64,000 bases of DNA. It comes from Lysobacter sp. CFH 32150. Its GTDB lineage: Bacteria > Pseudomonadota > Gammaproteobacteria > Xanthomonadales > Xanthomonadaceae. The first letter of the stretch is position 1, and the number at the start of each line of letters is the position of its first letter. Made by a program: the position numbers and the translations under genes. The notes beneath the pieces are model-generated. The model was given only the letters and a program-made list of their open reading frames with translations. It made no database searches and had not been told where the DNA came from. This document shows positions 8,420 through 17,047 of the stretch, in pieces. The stretch spans positions 186,001 through 250,000 of the forward strand of contig NZ_JALDWJ010000004.1 of the NCBI RefSeq assembly GCF_022758295.1. Reading direction: 5' to 3'.

Positions 8420-10234
8420 ATGAAAGACCTCTTCTTGTCGGAATGGCGCCGCTTCCGTCGGCACACGTTCATTGCCACCTTGATTCACGCACTCTCGCTG
8501 CTGTTCCTGTCGCGCGTGACCAATGTGCTGCATCTCGGGTACGAAGATCAGGGGATGATGCTGGTCGTCTACATGCTGCTCGGCCTCACGCTGGCGGTGG
8601 TGCAGATAGGCAGCTATCGCAAGCCCAGCCAATGGTTGTGGCTGATCCATCGGCCGCTGGCGCCGACGCGGATCTTCGCGGCCTTGGCGTTGTCGGCCCT
8701 CTCCATGTTGGCGGTGGCGGTGCTGGCTCCGCTGTCGGTATTCGTGCTCGCTACCGACATCTTCACTACGCAGGTAGTGGATAGCCGGCACTACGTCGCG
8801 CTGGTTTACGCGATGGCATTCACGATGATGGCGTGGCTGGCCGGCACGCTTGCCTGCGTCAGTCGGCACAAGGCGACGGTGATGGTGTTGATCGCGCCGG
8901 TGTTGCTGGCGATGCATCTGGCTTCGGCATGGGCGTTGCTGCTGCCGGCCTTCGTCTGCCTCGGCTGGCTGGCCTGGATCGCCATGCAGGGCTTCCGCGC
9001 CGACCGCGAAGCGCCGATTGCGCGGCCGAGTGTGCTGCTGCTTTCCGCGCTGCCGTTGCAGCTGGGCTTCTTTTTGCTGGTGTTTCAGCTGAGCAAGGTG
9101 ACCTTCGAAGTCGCCGATCTGGTGAAGACCAGCTATCCCGGAAAGACGGTGTTGACCACGGATCCTGATGCGGAAGCACAGATGCGTTCGATGAGTCAGG
9201 ACTTCGTGATCAAGGGTCTGGCAGGCAGTCGTGATCCGCGCGCAGCCGCGTGGCGTCAACAATTGCCGCTCCTGGACGTTGCCGAGGTCATGCCCGACAT
9301 CGAGCGCTTTCCCGTGCGTCACCAGATCAGCAATCTCAGCGCGCGCTGGTGGGACGAGAAGCGCAATGTCGAATGGACCTTCAGCCATGATCGGATGATG
9401 TTCCATGGCCGCGACCCCAAGACCGGCGTCGACCGCGGCTGGTGGGGTACGGCTGGTGCGGGTACGACGCAGTCGTTCGCGCAGATCCCCACCTTCGGCA
9501 TGACGGCCAATACGTTGTACGCCATCGATGACACCACCCAGCGTCAGCACGCACTCGTGCGATTGCCGCCGGGCGAGCGGTTCGTCGGCCGTCCGGTACG
9601 CGCCCTGAATCGAACACTGGTGCTGACCAATAAGCGCGTGCTTGCCTATCGCTCGGATTGGCGGACGTCCTCGCCTGACTCACCACCGCTGCTCGACTGG
9701 CAGCTCGCAACGGCGAGCGACAACGAACAGCCGGTCACGGTGAGCGTCGTCGAGCTTCTGGACGGGTGGCTGGTCTCGCTCTTCTATTACCCGGGCCCGG
9801 AATTCGATGGATTCGAACGCCTGGTAGCGCCCTGGCAGCAGGTCGTGTACGTCGGCGCCGATGGCGAGACCAAGGTAGTGGGAGAACGCCGCGATCTAGG
9901 CGGTGTCCAGATCGTGCTGGGCGGTTCCATCGCGGTACCAAAAACGTCGTGGTGGCTGTCTCCGCTGCTGTACACGCTGGGTCGATGGCCGGGGAGCGTG
10001 CTCGACAAGGGACTGACGCAGCCGCCGAAACTCGCACCGCTGCCCGAAGTGCGCGTGTTCTATCCGGTGGCCGCAGCGCTGATGTTGCTCTCGCTGGCGT
10101 TGGGTTATTGGTGGCTGCGCGGCGCACCGATCAGTGCGGCACGACGACACCTGTGGCTGGCCAGTTGCGCCGCGCTCAGCCTGCCTGCGTTCCTGAGCCT
10201 GATGTGCCTGGAGCCGCGCGCACCTCGGCGTTAG
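8420..10234 (+). CDS. ABC transporter permease with large extracytoplasmic domain
   Basis: A 604-residue membrane protein. About six hydrophobic segments lie in residues 15-235 (for example VVYMLLGLTLAVVQIG and VMVLIAPVLLAMHLASAWALLL) and one near 255-275. Then comes a roughly 270-residue hydrophilic, probably periplasmic, region with beta-rich, propeller-like repeats (DDTTQRQHALVRLPPGERF), and two C-terminal helices. I use the ATG at 8420, one base after the ATPase stop; GGAAGGAGGGG just upstream is a strong ribosome site. An ABC permease that carries a large sensor-like outer domain is unusual. No family name can be assigned with confidence beyond partner of the adjacent ATPase. Confidence 0.85.
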   Translation: MKDLFLSEWRRFRRHTFIATLIHALSLLFLSRVTNVLHLGYEDQGMMLVVYMLLGLTLAVVQIGSYRKPSQWLWLIHRPLAPTRIFAALALSALSMLAVAVLAPLSVFVLATDIFTTQVVDSRHYVALVYAMAFTMMAWLAGTLACVSRHKATVMVLIAPVLLAMHLASAWALLLPAFVCLGWLAWIAMQGFRADREAPIARPSVLLLSALPLQLGFFLLVFQLSKVTFEVADLVKTSYPGKTVLTTDPDAEAQMRSMSQDFVIKGLAGSRDPRAAAWRQQLPLLDVAEVMPDIERFPVRHQISNLSARWWDEKRNVEWTFSHDRMMFHGRDPKTGVDRGWWGTAGAGTTQSFAQIPTFGMTANTLYAIDDTTQRQHALVRLPPGERFVGRPVRALNRTLVLTNKRVLAYRSDWRTSSPDSPPLLDWQLATASDNEQPVTVSVVELLDGWLVSLFYYPGPEFDGFERLVAPWQQVVYVGADGETKVVGERRDLGGVQIVLGGSIAVPKTSWWLSPLLYTLGRWPGSVLDKGLTQPPKLAPLPEVRVFYPVAAALMLLSLALGYWWLRGAPISAARRHLWLASCAALSLPAFLSLMCLEPRAPRR

Positions 10235-10293
10235 CCCTGCATCGCGTGCGCAACTTCGGCTGCGCACGCAGGAACCTCTTTCGGAGAACCGCA

Positions 10294-12387
10294 ATGCCAG
10301 TGTCGAAGATCGGCTGGCAAGCCAGAGGCTTGCCCATGCAAATGCTGGGAGCGGCGCTGGCCGTGCTACTCAGCGGCCCGTGCTTCGCCGCCGATCCGGT
10401 GGCGGCAACGCGCGACGCGCTGCAACAGGCCAAGCAGCGGGCGGCGACGCAATCCCGGCCGCCGCTGATCTCGCGGGAACTGCTGATCCGCCAACCCGAG
10501 ATCGGCATCGTGCGGCTCGCACCGGATGGACGCTATCTCTCGTTCCTCAGGCGTCGCGAAGATCGCACCGATGTGTGGCTGCAGGAGGTTGCCACCGGCA
10601 AACGATTCCGGATTCTCCCCGATGTGCGCGGCGTCGAGCACGCGTGGTCGGGGGATGGTCGTCGCCTATGGCTGGCCGATGAGCAAGGTCTCGCCGTGGT
10701 CGATAGCGCCGATCGCAAGGCCAGGCGCATCTTCAAGTGGGACAGCGCGCGCAAGCAACGTTATTGGGGCGTCGACCCACGTGAGCCGGCATATGCGCTG
10801 ATCAGCGAAGAGATCCGGCGGAACGGCGCAACGCGGTATCGCTATCTGCTGGTCGATGTCAGCGGCAAGACCCGGCCATTGCACGAGTCCGCGCTTCCCC
10901 TGCGCAAGGTGCTGTTGACCGGGGACGGCCGCCTGGCCTTCGCCGCTGCCTATGACGGCCCTCGCTATGACACCGTCATCCGGCAATACACAGCGAACGG
11001 CGTGCGCGAGCTCGCCCGCTGCGTCGGGATCGAGAGCTGCGATCTCGTCGGCCATAACGCGCAGCGCAATGAGCTGTGGGTGCTCGCTCACTTCGGCGAA
11101 GACAAGCTTGCACTGCGGCGCTGGCAGGCGAGTACTGGCCGCTGGCAGACGGAGCATCGCGATCCGGCCGGCATCGCAGATGCCGATGCCTTGCTTTGGA
11201 ACGCGATGCGCGAGGACTGGCAGGCGATTGCGTACTATCGCGACCGGCGCCATTGGTACGGCAATGGCGCGCAGGCGCATCTGGACACGCTGCAACGGCG
11301 CCTGCCGGAAGCCAATCTGCAGTTGTCGCCCTCGGCCAATGGCCGCGTGTGGTTGGTGCGCGCACAGCAGGCCAACTGGCCCATCGCGCGCCACTTCCTC
11401 TATCAGCCGGGGCGCGATCGTCTGCATCCGCTGTTCGCACGCGATGATGCCGCGTTGAAGATGCCACACACGCAATACTTGACGACGGCGCAGGCGGTCA
11501 GCTGGCGTGCCAGTGACGGCATGCTGCTGCACGGCTATGTCTATCTGCCGCGTGGCGTCGAACTCGCCAAGGCGCCGCTCCTTGCCTGGGTGCATGGCGG
11601 GCCGTTCGGCAGACTCGAAGACAACTACGACGCGCGCATGCAGTTGTTGGCCAATCGCGGCTACGTGGTGTTCCTGCCTAATTTTCGCGCCTCGACCGGT
11701 TACGGCCTGCGCTATACCCGGGCCGCGCAAGGCGATGTCGGCAACGGCCGCGTCCTCAAGGATGTCATCGACGGTTTGGATTTTCTTCTGGCGCAAGGCA
11801 TCGGCCATCGCGACCGGCAGGCGGTGATGGGGCATTCCTTCGGTGGCTATGCGAGCCTGCTGGCCGTCAGCCACTATCCGACTCGCTTCCGCTTCGCCTT
11901 CGCAGGTGCTGCGGGGACGGACTACGGCTGGATGAAGCAGTGGCAGGTCGATAACGAAAGCGAGGCGCTGCGTAGCGAAGGCCCGCCGGTCGCGCTAGGC
12001 TTTCCGCAACACGGTCTGCCGTTCGCTGACGCGGCGTGGCGGCAGAAGATGCAGCGCGAGTCGCCTCTGGCATCGGTGTCGAAGCTGCGCGTGCCGGTCT
12101 ATCTCTGGGCCGGCGCGAAGGACGATCGGGTGCCGATCAAGAGCGTGGTTCATTACGCCGGCGAGGCGCAGCGTCACGGCAAGCAGCTCACGCTGCTGAT
12201 CGACCCCGAGACCGGCCATAACCCGCAGCAGCTTCTCAATGCCGAGGCCTGGCTGTTTCTGCTGGAGCACGCGGCGCATCGACACTTCGGCGGTGGCGTC
12301 ACGCCCGCGTCGCCGGAACTGGAGGCGTTCCTGCGCAGGCATGTGCGGATCGATTCGCAACGCGCGCTGACCGGCTACACGAAGTAG
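10294..12387 (+). CDS. Secreted S9-family prolyl oligopeptidase-like peptidase
   Basis: A 697-residue serine peptidase with an N-terminal signal ending about FAA (residue 33). A beta-propeller region (about 60-420, with LAPDGRYLSFLRR and the like) precedes an alpha/beta hydrolase domain. The catalytic triad is visible: Ser515 in GHSFGGY, Asp610 in AGAKDDRVP and His642 in ETGHNPQ. It would cleave short peptides after proline or other residues in the periplasm or medium. It follows the ABC permease by 59 bp with no terminator between, so it probably belongs to the same GntR-controlled operon. The hairpin at 12423 closes the unit. Co-operonic placement with a peptide-type ABC exporter suggests linked peptide handling (inference). 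Confidence 0.9.
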   Translation: MPVSKIGWQARGLPMQMLGAALAVLLSGPCFAADPVAATRDALQQAKQRAATQSRPPLISRELLIRQPEIGIVRLAPDGRYLSFLRRREDRTDVWLQEVATGKRFRILPDVRGVEHAWSGDGRRLWLADEQGLAVVDSADRKARRIFKWDSARKQRYWGVDPREPAYALISEEIRRNGATRYRYLLVDVSGKTRPLHESALPLRKVLLTGDGRLAFAAAYDGPRYDTVIRQYTANGVRELARCVGIESCDLVGHNAQRNELWVLAHFGEDKLALRRWQASTGRWQTEHRDPAGIADADALLWNAMREDWQAIAYYRDRRHWYGNGAQAHLDTLQRRLPEANLQLSPSANGRVWLVRAQQANWPIARHFLYQPGRDRLHPLFARDDAALKMPHTQYLTTAQAVSWRASDGMLLHGYVYLPRGVELAKAPLLAWVHGGPFGRLEDNYDARMQLLANRGYVVFLPNFRASTGYGLRYTRAAQGDVGNGRVLKDVIDGLDFLLAQGIGHRDRQAVMGHSFGGYASLLAVSHYPTRFRFAFAGAAGTDYGWMKQWQVDNESEALRSEGPPVALGFPQHGLPFADAAWRQKMQRESPLASVSKLRVPVYLWAGAKDDRVPIKSVVHYAGEAQRHGKQLTLLIDPETGHNPQQLLNAEAWLFLLEHAAHRHFGGGVTPASPELEAFLRRHVRIDSQRALTGYTK

Positions 12388-12422
12388 GCGTCATTCCAAT
12401 CGACTTCATGTTCGCAAAACCA

Positions 12423-12450
12423 GAAACCCCGGCCGAAGCCGGGGTTTCTC
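12423..12450. terminator. Bidirectional terminator between S9 peptidase and amtB
   Basis: An 11-bp perfect stem GAAACCCCGGC / GCCGGGGTTTC with a CGAA tetraloop. It lies between convergent genes, with short A and T tracts built into the stem ends, so it can serve both strands. Confidence 0.8.
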
Positions 12451-12470
12451 GATACAGCCAAAGCGACAAC

Positions 12471-13925
12471 TCAGCTTTCGTACGCCGCTTCGCCATGCGA
12501 AGCAATGTCGAGCCCCTCGCGTTCGGCTTCCTCCGGCACGCGCAGGCCGACGGTGTACTTCACGATCAGGAAGGCCACCAGCGCGACCACGCCCGACAGC
12601 GCCACCGTCACCAGCACGCCCTGCAGCTGGATCCAGACTTGCGAGGCGATCGAGTACTCCGGCAGCGCGGTTTCGGTGACGTAATCCCAGATGCCGCTGC
12701 CACCCAGCGACGGTGCCGCGAACACGCCGGTCAGCAGCGCGCCGAGGATGCCGCCGATGCCGTGCACGCCGAACACGTCAAGCGCGTCGTCGGCGCCGAG
12801 CAACCGCTTCAGGCCGCTCACGCCCCACAGGCAGACCACGCCCGCGAGCGCACCGATCACCAAAGCGCCGCACAGGCCGACGAAGCCGGCGGCCGGCGTG
12901 ATCGCGACCAATCCCGCGACCGCACCCGATGCGGCACCCAGCATCGACGGCTTGCCCTTGCCGATCCATTCCACCGCAGTCCAGCCGAGGACTGCCGCAG
13001 AGGTGGCGAGGAAGGTGTTGACGAAGGCCTGCGCCGCGACCGCATTCGCTTCCAATGCGGAGCCGGCGTTGAAGCCGAACCAGCCCACCCACAGGATCGA
13101 CGCGCCTACCATCGTCTGCGTGAGGTTGTGCGGCTTGATCGCCTCGCGCCCGTAACCGACGCGTTTGCCGATCACGTAAGCGCCGACCAGGCCCGCGACC
13201 GCGGCATTGATGTGCACCACGGTGCCGCCGGCGAAGTCGAGCGCGCCTTTCGCGAACAGGTAGCCCGACTGTGCCAGTACGCCCGGCACCGCTTCGTTGC
13301 TGGTGAACGCGTCCGGCCCCGGGAAGAACCACACCATGTGCGCCATCGGTGCGTAGGCGAAGGTGAACCACAGCACCGTGAACAACAGCACGCCGGCGAA
13401 CTTCACCCGCTCGGCGAACGCGCCGATGATCAGTGCGCACGTGATGCAGGCGAATGCGCCCTGGAACACGAAGAACGCCAGCTCGGGCACGTACACGCCC
13501 TTGGTGAACGTCGCGGCCATCGCACTGCTGGTCAGCCCCGCGGCGAACAAGCGGTCCCAACCGCCGATGAAGGGATTGCCGGTGGTGAACGCCAGCGAGT
13601 AGCCGTACAGCACCCACAGCACCGTCACCAGCGAGAACACCAGCAGGCACTGCATCAATACCGACAGCACGTTCTTGCTGCGCACCAGGCCGCCGTAGAA
13701 CAACGCGAGTCCCGGCAAGGTCATGAAGATCACCAGTGCCGAACACACCAGCAACCACGCGGTGTCGCCCTTGTCCGCGACCGGTACGGCAGGTGCAGCG
13801 GCCGCGGCGGCTTCTTGCGCAAACGCATTCGCCGAGGCGAACAACGCCGCGATGGGCGCGACGCCCAACGCAAGCTTGCGTCCCAGTTCCCCGCACGCGC
13901 GGGTTTCGATCATTGTCGTGTTCAT
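12471..13925 (-). CDS. amtB: Ammonium transporter AmtB
   Basis: Inner-membrane ammonium channel of 484 residues, longer than E. coli AmtB because of a long Ala-rich leader. A cleaved signal (ALFASANAFA) precedes eleven membrane helices. Family marks are GGLVRSKNVL, the pore-lining FAYAPMAHMVW segment, DFAGGTVVHINAAVAGLVGA with the first pore histidine, and HGIGGILGALLTG with the second. It follows glnK by 16 bp, the universal glnK-amtB pairing in which uridylylation-free GlnK plugs the channel. I start at the ATG at 13925; an upstream in-frame codon at 13952 would run into the glnK 3' end. The C-terminal tail needed for GlnK contact is present. Confidence 0.95.
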   Translation of the reverse strand: MNTTMIETRACGELGRKLALGVAPIAALFASANAFAQEAAAAAAPAVPVADKGDTAWLLVCSALVIFMTLPGLALFYGGLVRSKNVLSVLMQCLLVFSLVTVLWVLYGYSLAFTTGNPFIGGWDRLFAAGLTSSAMAATFTKGVYVPELAFFVFQGAFACITCALIIGAFAERVKFAGVLLFTVLWFTFAYAPMAHMVWFFPGPDAFTSNEAVPGVLAQSGYLFAKGALDFAGGTVVHINAAVAGLVGAYVIGKRVGYGREAIKPHNLTQTMVGASILWVGWFGFNAGSALEANAVAAQAFVNTFLATSAAVLGWTAVEWIGKGKPSMLGAASGAVAGLVAITPAAGFVGLCGALVIGALAGVVCLWGVSGLKRLLGADDALDVFGVHGIGGILGALLTGVFAAPSLGGSGIWDYVTETALPEYSIASQVWIQLQGVLVTVALSGVVALVAFLIVKYTVGLRVPEEAEREGLDIASHGEAAYES

Positions 13926-13941
13926 ATCGAATCTCGCAGGG

Positions 13942-14289
<348 letters not shown>

Positions 14290-15117
14290 TCAGAACGCCT
14301 TGGCGAAAGTGAGCGTGAACGTCGAGTCGCCGATGTAGTTGCCATGCGGATTGGTGTACAGCGCTTCATCCGTGTCGGTGTCGCTGTAAGCGGCGGCGAT
14401 GGAGAAGCCGCTGTCGAAGGCCTTGGTCACGCCGAGCTTCCAGTCGGTGTACTCGAACGCCTCGTTGTTCTCGATCCACTGCTTGCCGCCATGCGCGTTG
14501 AGCGTCCAGCCAGGCGTGAACGTCCAGTTGACGGCGAGATCGAGATAGCCGCTACCGTCGGAATCGACGTAACCGAAGAGGTCGGTGAGTGAGTAGAAGT
14601 ACTTGACGCTGAGCGGGCTGCTAGAAGCGGGGCCCACGGTGATGCCGGCGTAGACCTCGCCGGTGTTGGCGCTGTTGAAGCCGTCCGGGAACTCGCCCGG
14701 GTAGTAGTAGTACAGCGCGCCAACGTCGAAGCCGACGCTGTCGCTGAACTTGCCGCGATAACCGCCATAGGCATCGAACTCCAGGCTGCTGGAAATCGGT
14801 GCCGCGTCGGATGAGAGGTCCGACAACCAACTGATGTTGCTGCCCCATGCACCGATGTAGAAGCCGCTGTCGGCGGCGTATTCGATGCCGCCCTGTACGG
14901 CAGGGTCCTGATCAGTCTGCGAAATGCCGCGGAACACATAGTCGCTGGTGAGCGACACGGTACCGGCAACTCCACCACTCGTGCTGGGTGCGGGCGCGCT
15001 GGGATTCGGCGGGCCCTCTTCCGCATTGTCAGTAGTACCAGCCTGCACCGCCGTCATCCCCATGCCGACGAGCGCGAGTGAAACGGATAGTGCAACTGCC
15101 TTTTTCTTGGACGACAT
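14290..15117 (-). CDS. Predicted outer-membrane beta-barrel protein (TIGR02001 type) in the glnK-amtB operon
   Basis: A 275-residue exported protein: signal peptide KKKAVALSVSLALVGMGMTAVQA, a short Pro/Ser/Gly linker, then alternating amphipathic strands with many aromatic residues and a terminal Phe (TFTLTFAKAF), the usual C-terminal signature of outer-membrane barrels. The start of the mature domain, VSLTSDYVFRGISQTDQDPAVQGGIEY, is the hallmark of the TIGR02001 family. Function is unknown. As first gene of an operon with glnK and amtB it could be an outer-membrane channel for nitrogen sources (inference). A short AT-rich stretch at about 15232-15256 may hold its promoter; I see no NtrC box or sigma-54 motif there. 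Confidence 0.85.
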   Translation of the reverse strand: MSSKKKAVALSVSLALVGMGMTAVQAGTTDNAEEGPPNPSAPAPSTSGGVAGTVSLTSDYVFRGISQTDQDPAVQGGIEYAADSGFYIGAWGSNISWLSDLSSDAAPISSSLEFDAYGGYRGKFSDSVGFDVGALYYYYPGEFPDGFNSANTGEVYAGITVGPASSSPLSVKYFYSLTDLFGYVDSDGSGYLDLAVNWTFTPGWTLNAHGGKQWIENNEAFEYTDWKLGVTKAFDSGFSIAAAYSDTDTDEALYTNPHGNYIGDSTFTLTFAKAF

Positions 15118-15265
15118 GACGCGAGCTCCTCATAAGTGGTAGCCCTCCCCGGTCACTGTTCGTTGCGTTGCGGCGCGGTGCAGGTCCTTTGCGGCCGGGC
15201 TGCGTGCCTTGCGGCGTGATTCAACTCCTGCGATTTCTAAATTTTTATTGGTGATGCTTTTTGCT

Positions 15266-15407
15266 CCTCCCCTTTTTTGCGAAGCAAAAAGGGGGAGGTT
15301 GGGAGGGGGTGCTTTTGCTGTGGCCTTGGCTTTGTTCGGATCGATACAAAGCGACAGCAAAAGCACCCCTCCCCAACCCTCCCCTTCGCCTGCGGCGAAA
15401 GGGAGGG
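15266..15407. repeat. Nested inverted-repeat element downstream of glnA, with a G-quadruplex motif
   Basis: Three hairpins are packed together. Left hairpin: arms 15266-15280 and 15284-15298 (15 bp, one mismatch, loop GAA). Central long pair: 15297-15321 with 15354-15378 (25 bp, two mismatches, core GTGCTTTTGCTGT). Right hairpin: 15377-15390 with 15394-15407 (14 bp, one mismatch). The minus strand at 15384-15366 reads as four G tracts separated by one or two bases, a classical G-quadruplex pattern. The element sits 9 bp after the glnA stop, in its 3' untranslated RNA. CCCTCCCC/GGGAGGTTGGG-type intergenic repeats of this style are common in proteobacteria and look like a small non-autonomous element. 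Confidence 0.75.
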
Positions 15408-15415
15408 AGTAATGC

Positions 15416-16825
15416 TTAGATCGTGTAGTACATCTGGTACTCGAGCGGGTGCGTCGCCGCGCGGAAGCGCGTGACTTCCTGCATCTTCAGCGCGATGTAG
15501 CCGTCGATGAAGTCGTCGGTAAACACGCCGCCGGCCTTGAGGAAGTCGCGATCCTTGTCCAGCGCTTCCAGTGCCTGGTCGAGCGAGTGGCACACGGTCG
15601 GGATGTTCTTCTCTTCTTCCGGCGGCAGGTCGTACAGGTCCTTGTCGCTCGGCGCGCCCGGATCGATCTGGTTCTTGATGCCGTCGAGGCCGGCCATCAT
15701 CAGCGCGGCGAAGGTCAGGTAGCCGGTGTTCATCGGATCCGGGAAACGGATCTCGATGCGGCGCGCCTTCGGATTGGCCACGTACGGAATGCGGCACGAC
15801 GCGGAGCGGTTGCGCGCCGAGTACGCCAGCATCACCGGCGCTTCGAAGCCCGGCACCAGGCGCTTGTACGAGTTGGTGGTGGAGTTCGCGAACGCGTTGA
15901 TCGCGCGTGCATGCTTGAAGATGCCGCCGATGTACCACAGCGCCATCTGCGACAAGCCGCCGTAGCCGTCGCCGGAGAACAGGTTGGTGCCGCCCTTGGC
16001 CAGCGACTGGTGCACGTGCATGCCGCTGCCGTTGTCGCCGACGATGGGTTTCGGCATGAAAGTCGCGGTCTTGCCGTTGCGGTGGGCGACGTTCTTGATG
16101 ATGTACTTCATCGTCAGCAGCTCGTCGGCCTTCTGCACCAGCGAGTTGAACTTGGTGCCGATTTCGCACTGGCCCGCGTTCGCCACTTCGTGGTGGTGCA
16201 CTTCGACTTCGATGCCAACCTGCTCCAGCGTCTTGCACATCTCGGCGCGGATGTCGTGCAGCGAGTCCAGCGGCGCGACCGGGAAGTAACCACCTTTCAC
16301 CATCGGCCGGTAGCCGGTGTTGCCGCCTTCGTATTCGCGGCCGGAGTTCCAGTGCGCTTCTTCCGAATCGATGTGGAAGAAGGTGTGGCCCATTTCATTG
16401 GCGAAACGCACGGAGTCGAAGATGAAGAACTCGGGTTCCGGGCCGAAGAAGGCCTGGTCGGCGATGCCGGTGGACTTCAGGTACGCTTCGGCGCGCTTGG
16501 CGACGCCGCGCGGATCGCGCGAGTAGGCCTGCATGGTGGCCGGGTCGAGGATGTCGCAGGTCAGCACGATGGTCGGATCGGCGGTGAACGGATCCAGGAA
16601 CGCGGTGCTGGGATCGGGCAGCAGCACCATGTCGGACTCGTTGATGCCCTTCCAGCCGCTGATCGACGAGCCGTCGAACATCTTGCCGTCCTCGAACAGC
16701 GAGGCATCGACGATCGACTTCGGGAAGGTCACGTGGTGCTGCACGCCGCGCATGTCGGCGAAGCGCAGGTCGACGAATTCGACCTTGTGGTCCTTGATGA
16801 GCTTTTCTACGTGTTCGAGCGACAT
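15416..16825 (-). CDS. glnA: Glutamine synthetase type I (GlnA)
   Basis: Makes glutamine from glutamate, ammonia and ATP; dodecameric, cytoplasmic. The 469-residue length is that of the GSI-beta class. Visible marks are [16 protein letters not shown] near the N-terminus, the ATP-binding segment with [16 protein letters not shown], the [17 protein letters not shown] metal/ammonia region and the adenylylation loop [10 protein letters not shown] with Tyr398, which shows regulation by GlnE. The 5' region has a sigma-54 promoter at 16870-16884 and two NtrC boxes at 16947 and 16979, so transcription rises under nitrogen limitation. The 3' side carries a nested hairpin repeat before the outer-membrane-protein-glnK-amtB operon on the same strand. 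Confidence 0.97.
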   Translation of the reverse strand: MSLEHVEKLIKDHKVEFVDLRFADMRGVQHHVTFPKSIVDASLFEDGKMFDGSSISGWKGINESDMVLLPDPSTAFLDPFTADPTIVLTCDILDPATMQAYSRDPRGVAKRAEAYLKSTGIADQAFFGPEPEFFIFDSVRFANEMGHTFFHIDSEEAHWNSGREYEGGNTGYRPMVKGGYFPVAPLDSLHDIRAEMCKTLEQVGIEVEVHHHEVANAGQCEIGTKFNSLVQKADELLTMKYIIKNVAHRNGKTATFMPKPIVGDNGSGMHVHQSLAKGGTNLFSGDGYGGLSQMALWYIGGIFKHARAINAFANSTTNSYKRLVPGFEAPVMLAYSARNRSASCRIPYVANPKARRIEIRFPDPMNTGYLTFAALMMAGLDGIKNQIDPGAPSDKDLYDLPPEEEKNIPTVCHSLDQALEALDKDRDFLKAGGVFTDDFIDGYIALKMQEVTRFRAATHPLEYQMYYTI

Positions 16826-16869
16826 GGGTCGGCCTCAAAGGTTGGAGTGGATGGGTTGCCTTGCTTAAA

Positions 16870-16884
16870 GCAAGTCGCGTGCCA
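16870..16884 (-). promoter_or_regulatory. Sigma-54 promoter of glnA
   Basis: On the minus strand the sequence is TGGCACGCGACTTGC, a match to the sigma-54 consensus TGGCACG-N4-TTGC at every specified position, with GG and GC ten bases apart. Transcription would start near 16858, about 33 bases before the glnA ATG at 16825. The two NtrC boxes upstream complete the architecture. Confidence 0.92.
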
Positions 16885-16946
16885 GGTTTCTCGACTTGGC
16901 AACTTATTGATTTTGCGTGGAAACTTTGCTTCGAAGCCGCAGAGTT

Positions 16947-16961
16947 GCACGATTGCGGTGC
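16947..16961. promoter_or_regulatory. NtrC enhancer box, promoter-proximal
   Basis: GCAC-GATTGCG-GTGC fits GCAC-N7-GTGC exactly. Its centre is about 96 bp upstream of the predicted glnA start site and exactly 32 bp from the centre of the second box, three helical turns, as I recall for the E. coli glnA enhancer pair. Confidence 0.85.
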
Positions 16962-16978
16962 GGCCCAACTCGGCTTAA

Positions 16979-16993
16979 GCACCAATCTGGTGC
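16979..16993. promoter_or_regulatory. NtrC enhancer box, promoter-distal
   Basis: GCAC-CAATCTG-GTGC fits GCAC-N7-GTGC exactly, with the extra symmetrical C/G that strong boxes carry (GCACC...GGTGC). Centre about 128 bp upstream of the predicted glnA start. It also lies 55 bp upstream of the divergent uppP start codon. Confidence 0.87.
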
Positions 16994-17047
16994 GGGACTG
17001 CCTTCGGCTATGCTGGCCCCTGTTCACTCTCCATCCTCGTCACCCGC

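Noticed and set aside
15118..15263. Possible NtrC box or sigma-54 promoter for the outer-membrane-glnK-amtB operon
   Set aside because: Only a GGTGCA half-site was found (near 15175), with no GCAC partner at N7 spacing and no GG-N10-GC on the minus strand.
15449..16978. 509-codon open frame opposite glnA
   Set aside because: Antisense of glnA running into its control region; no recognisable domain.
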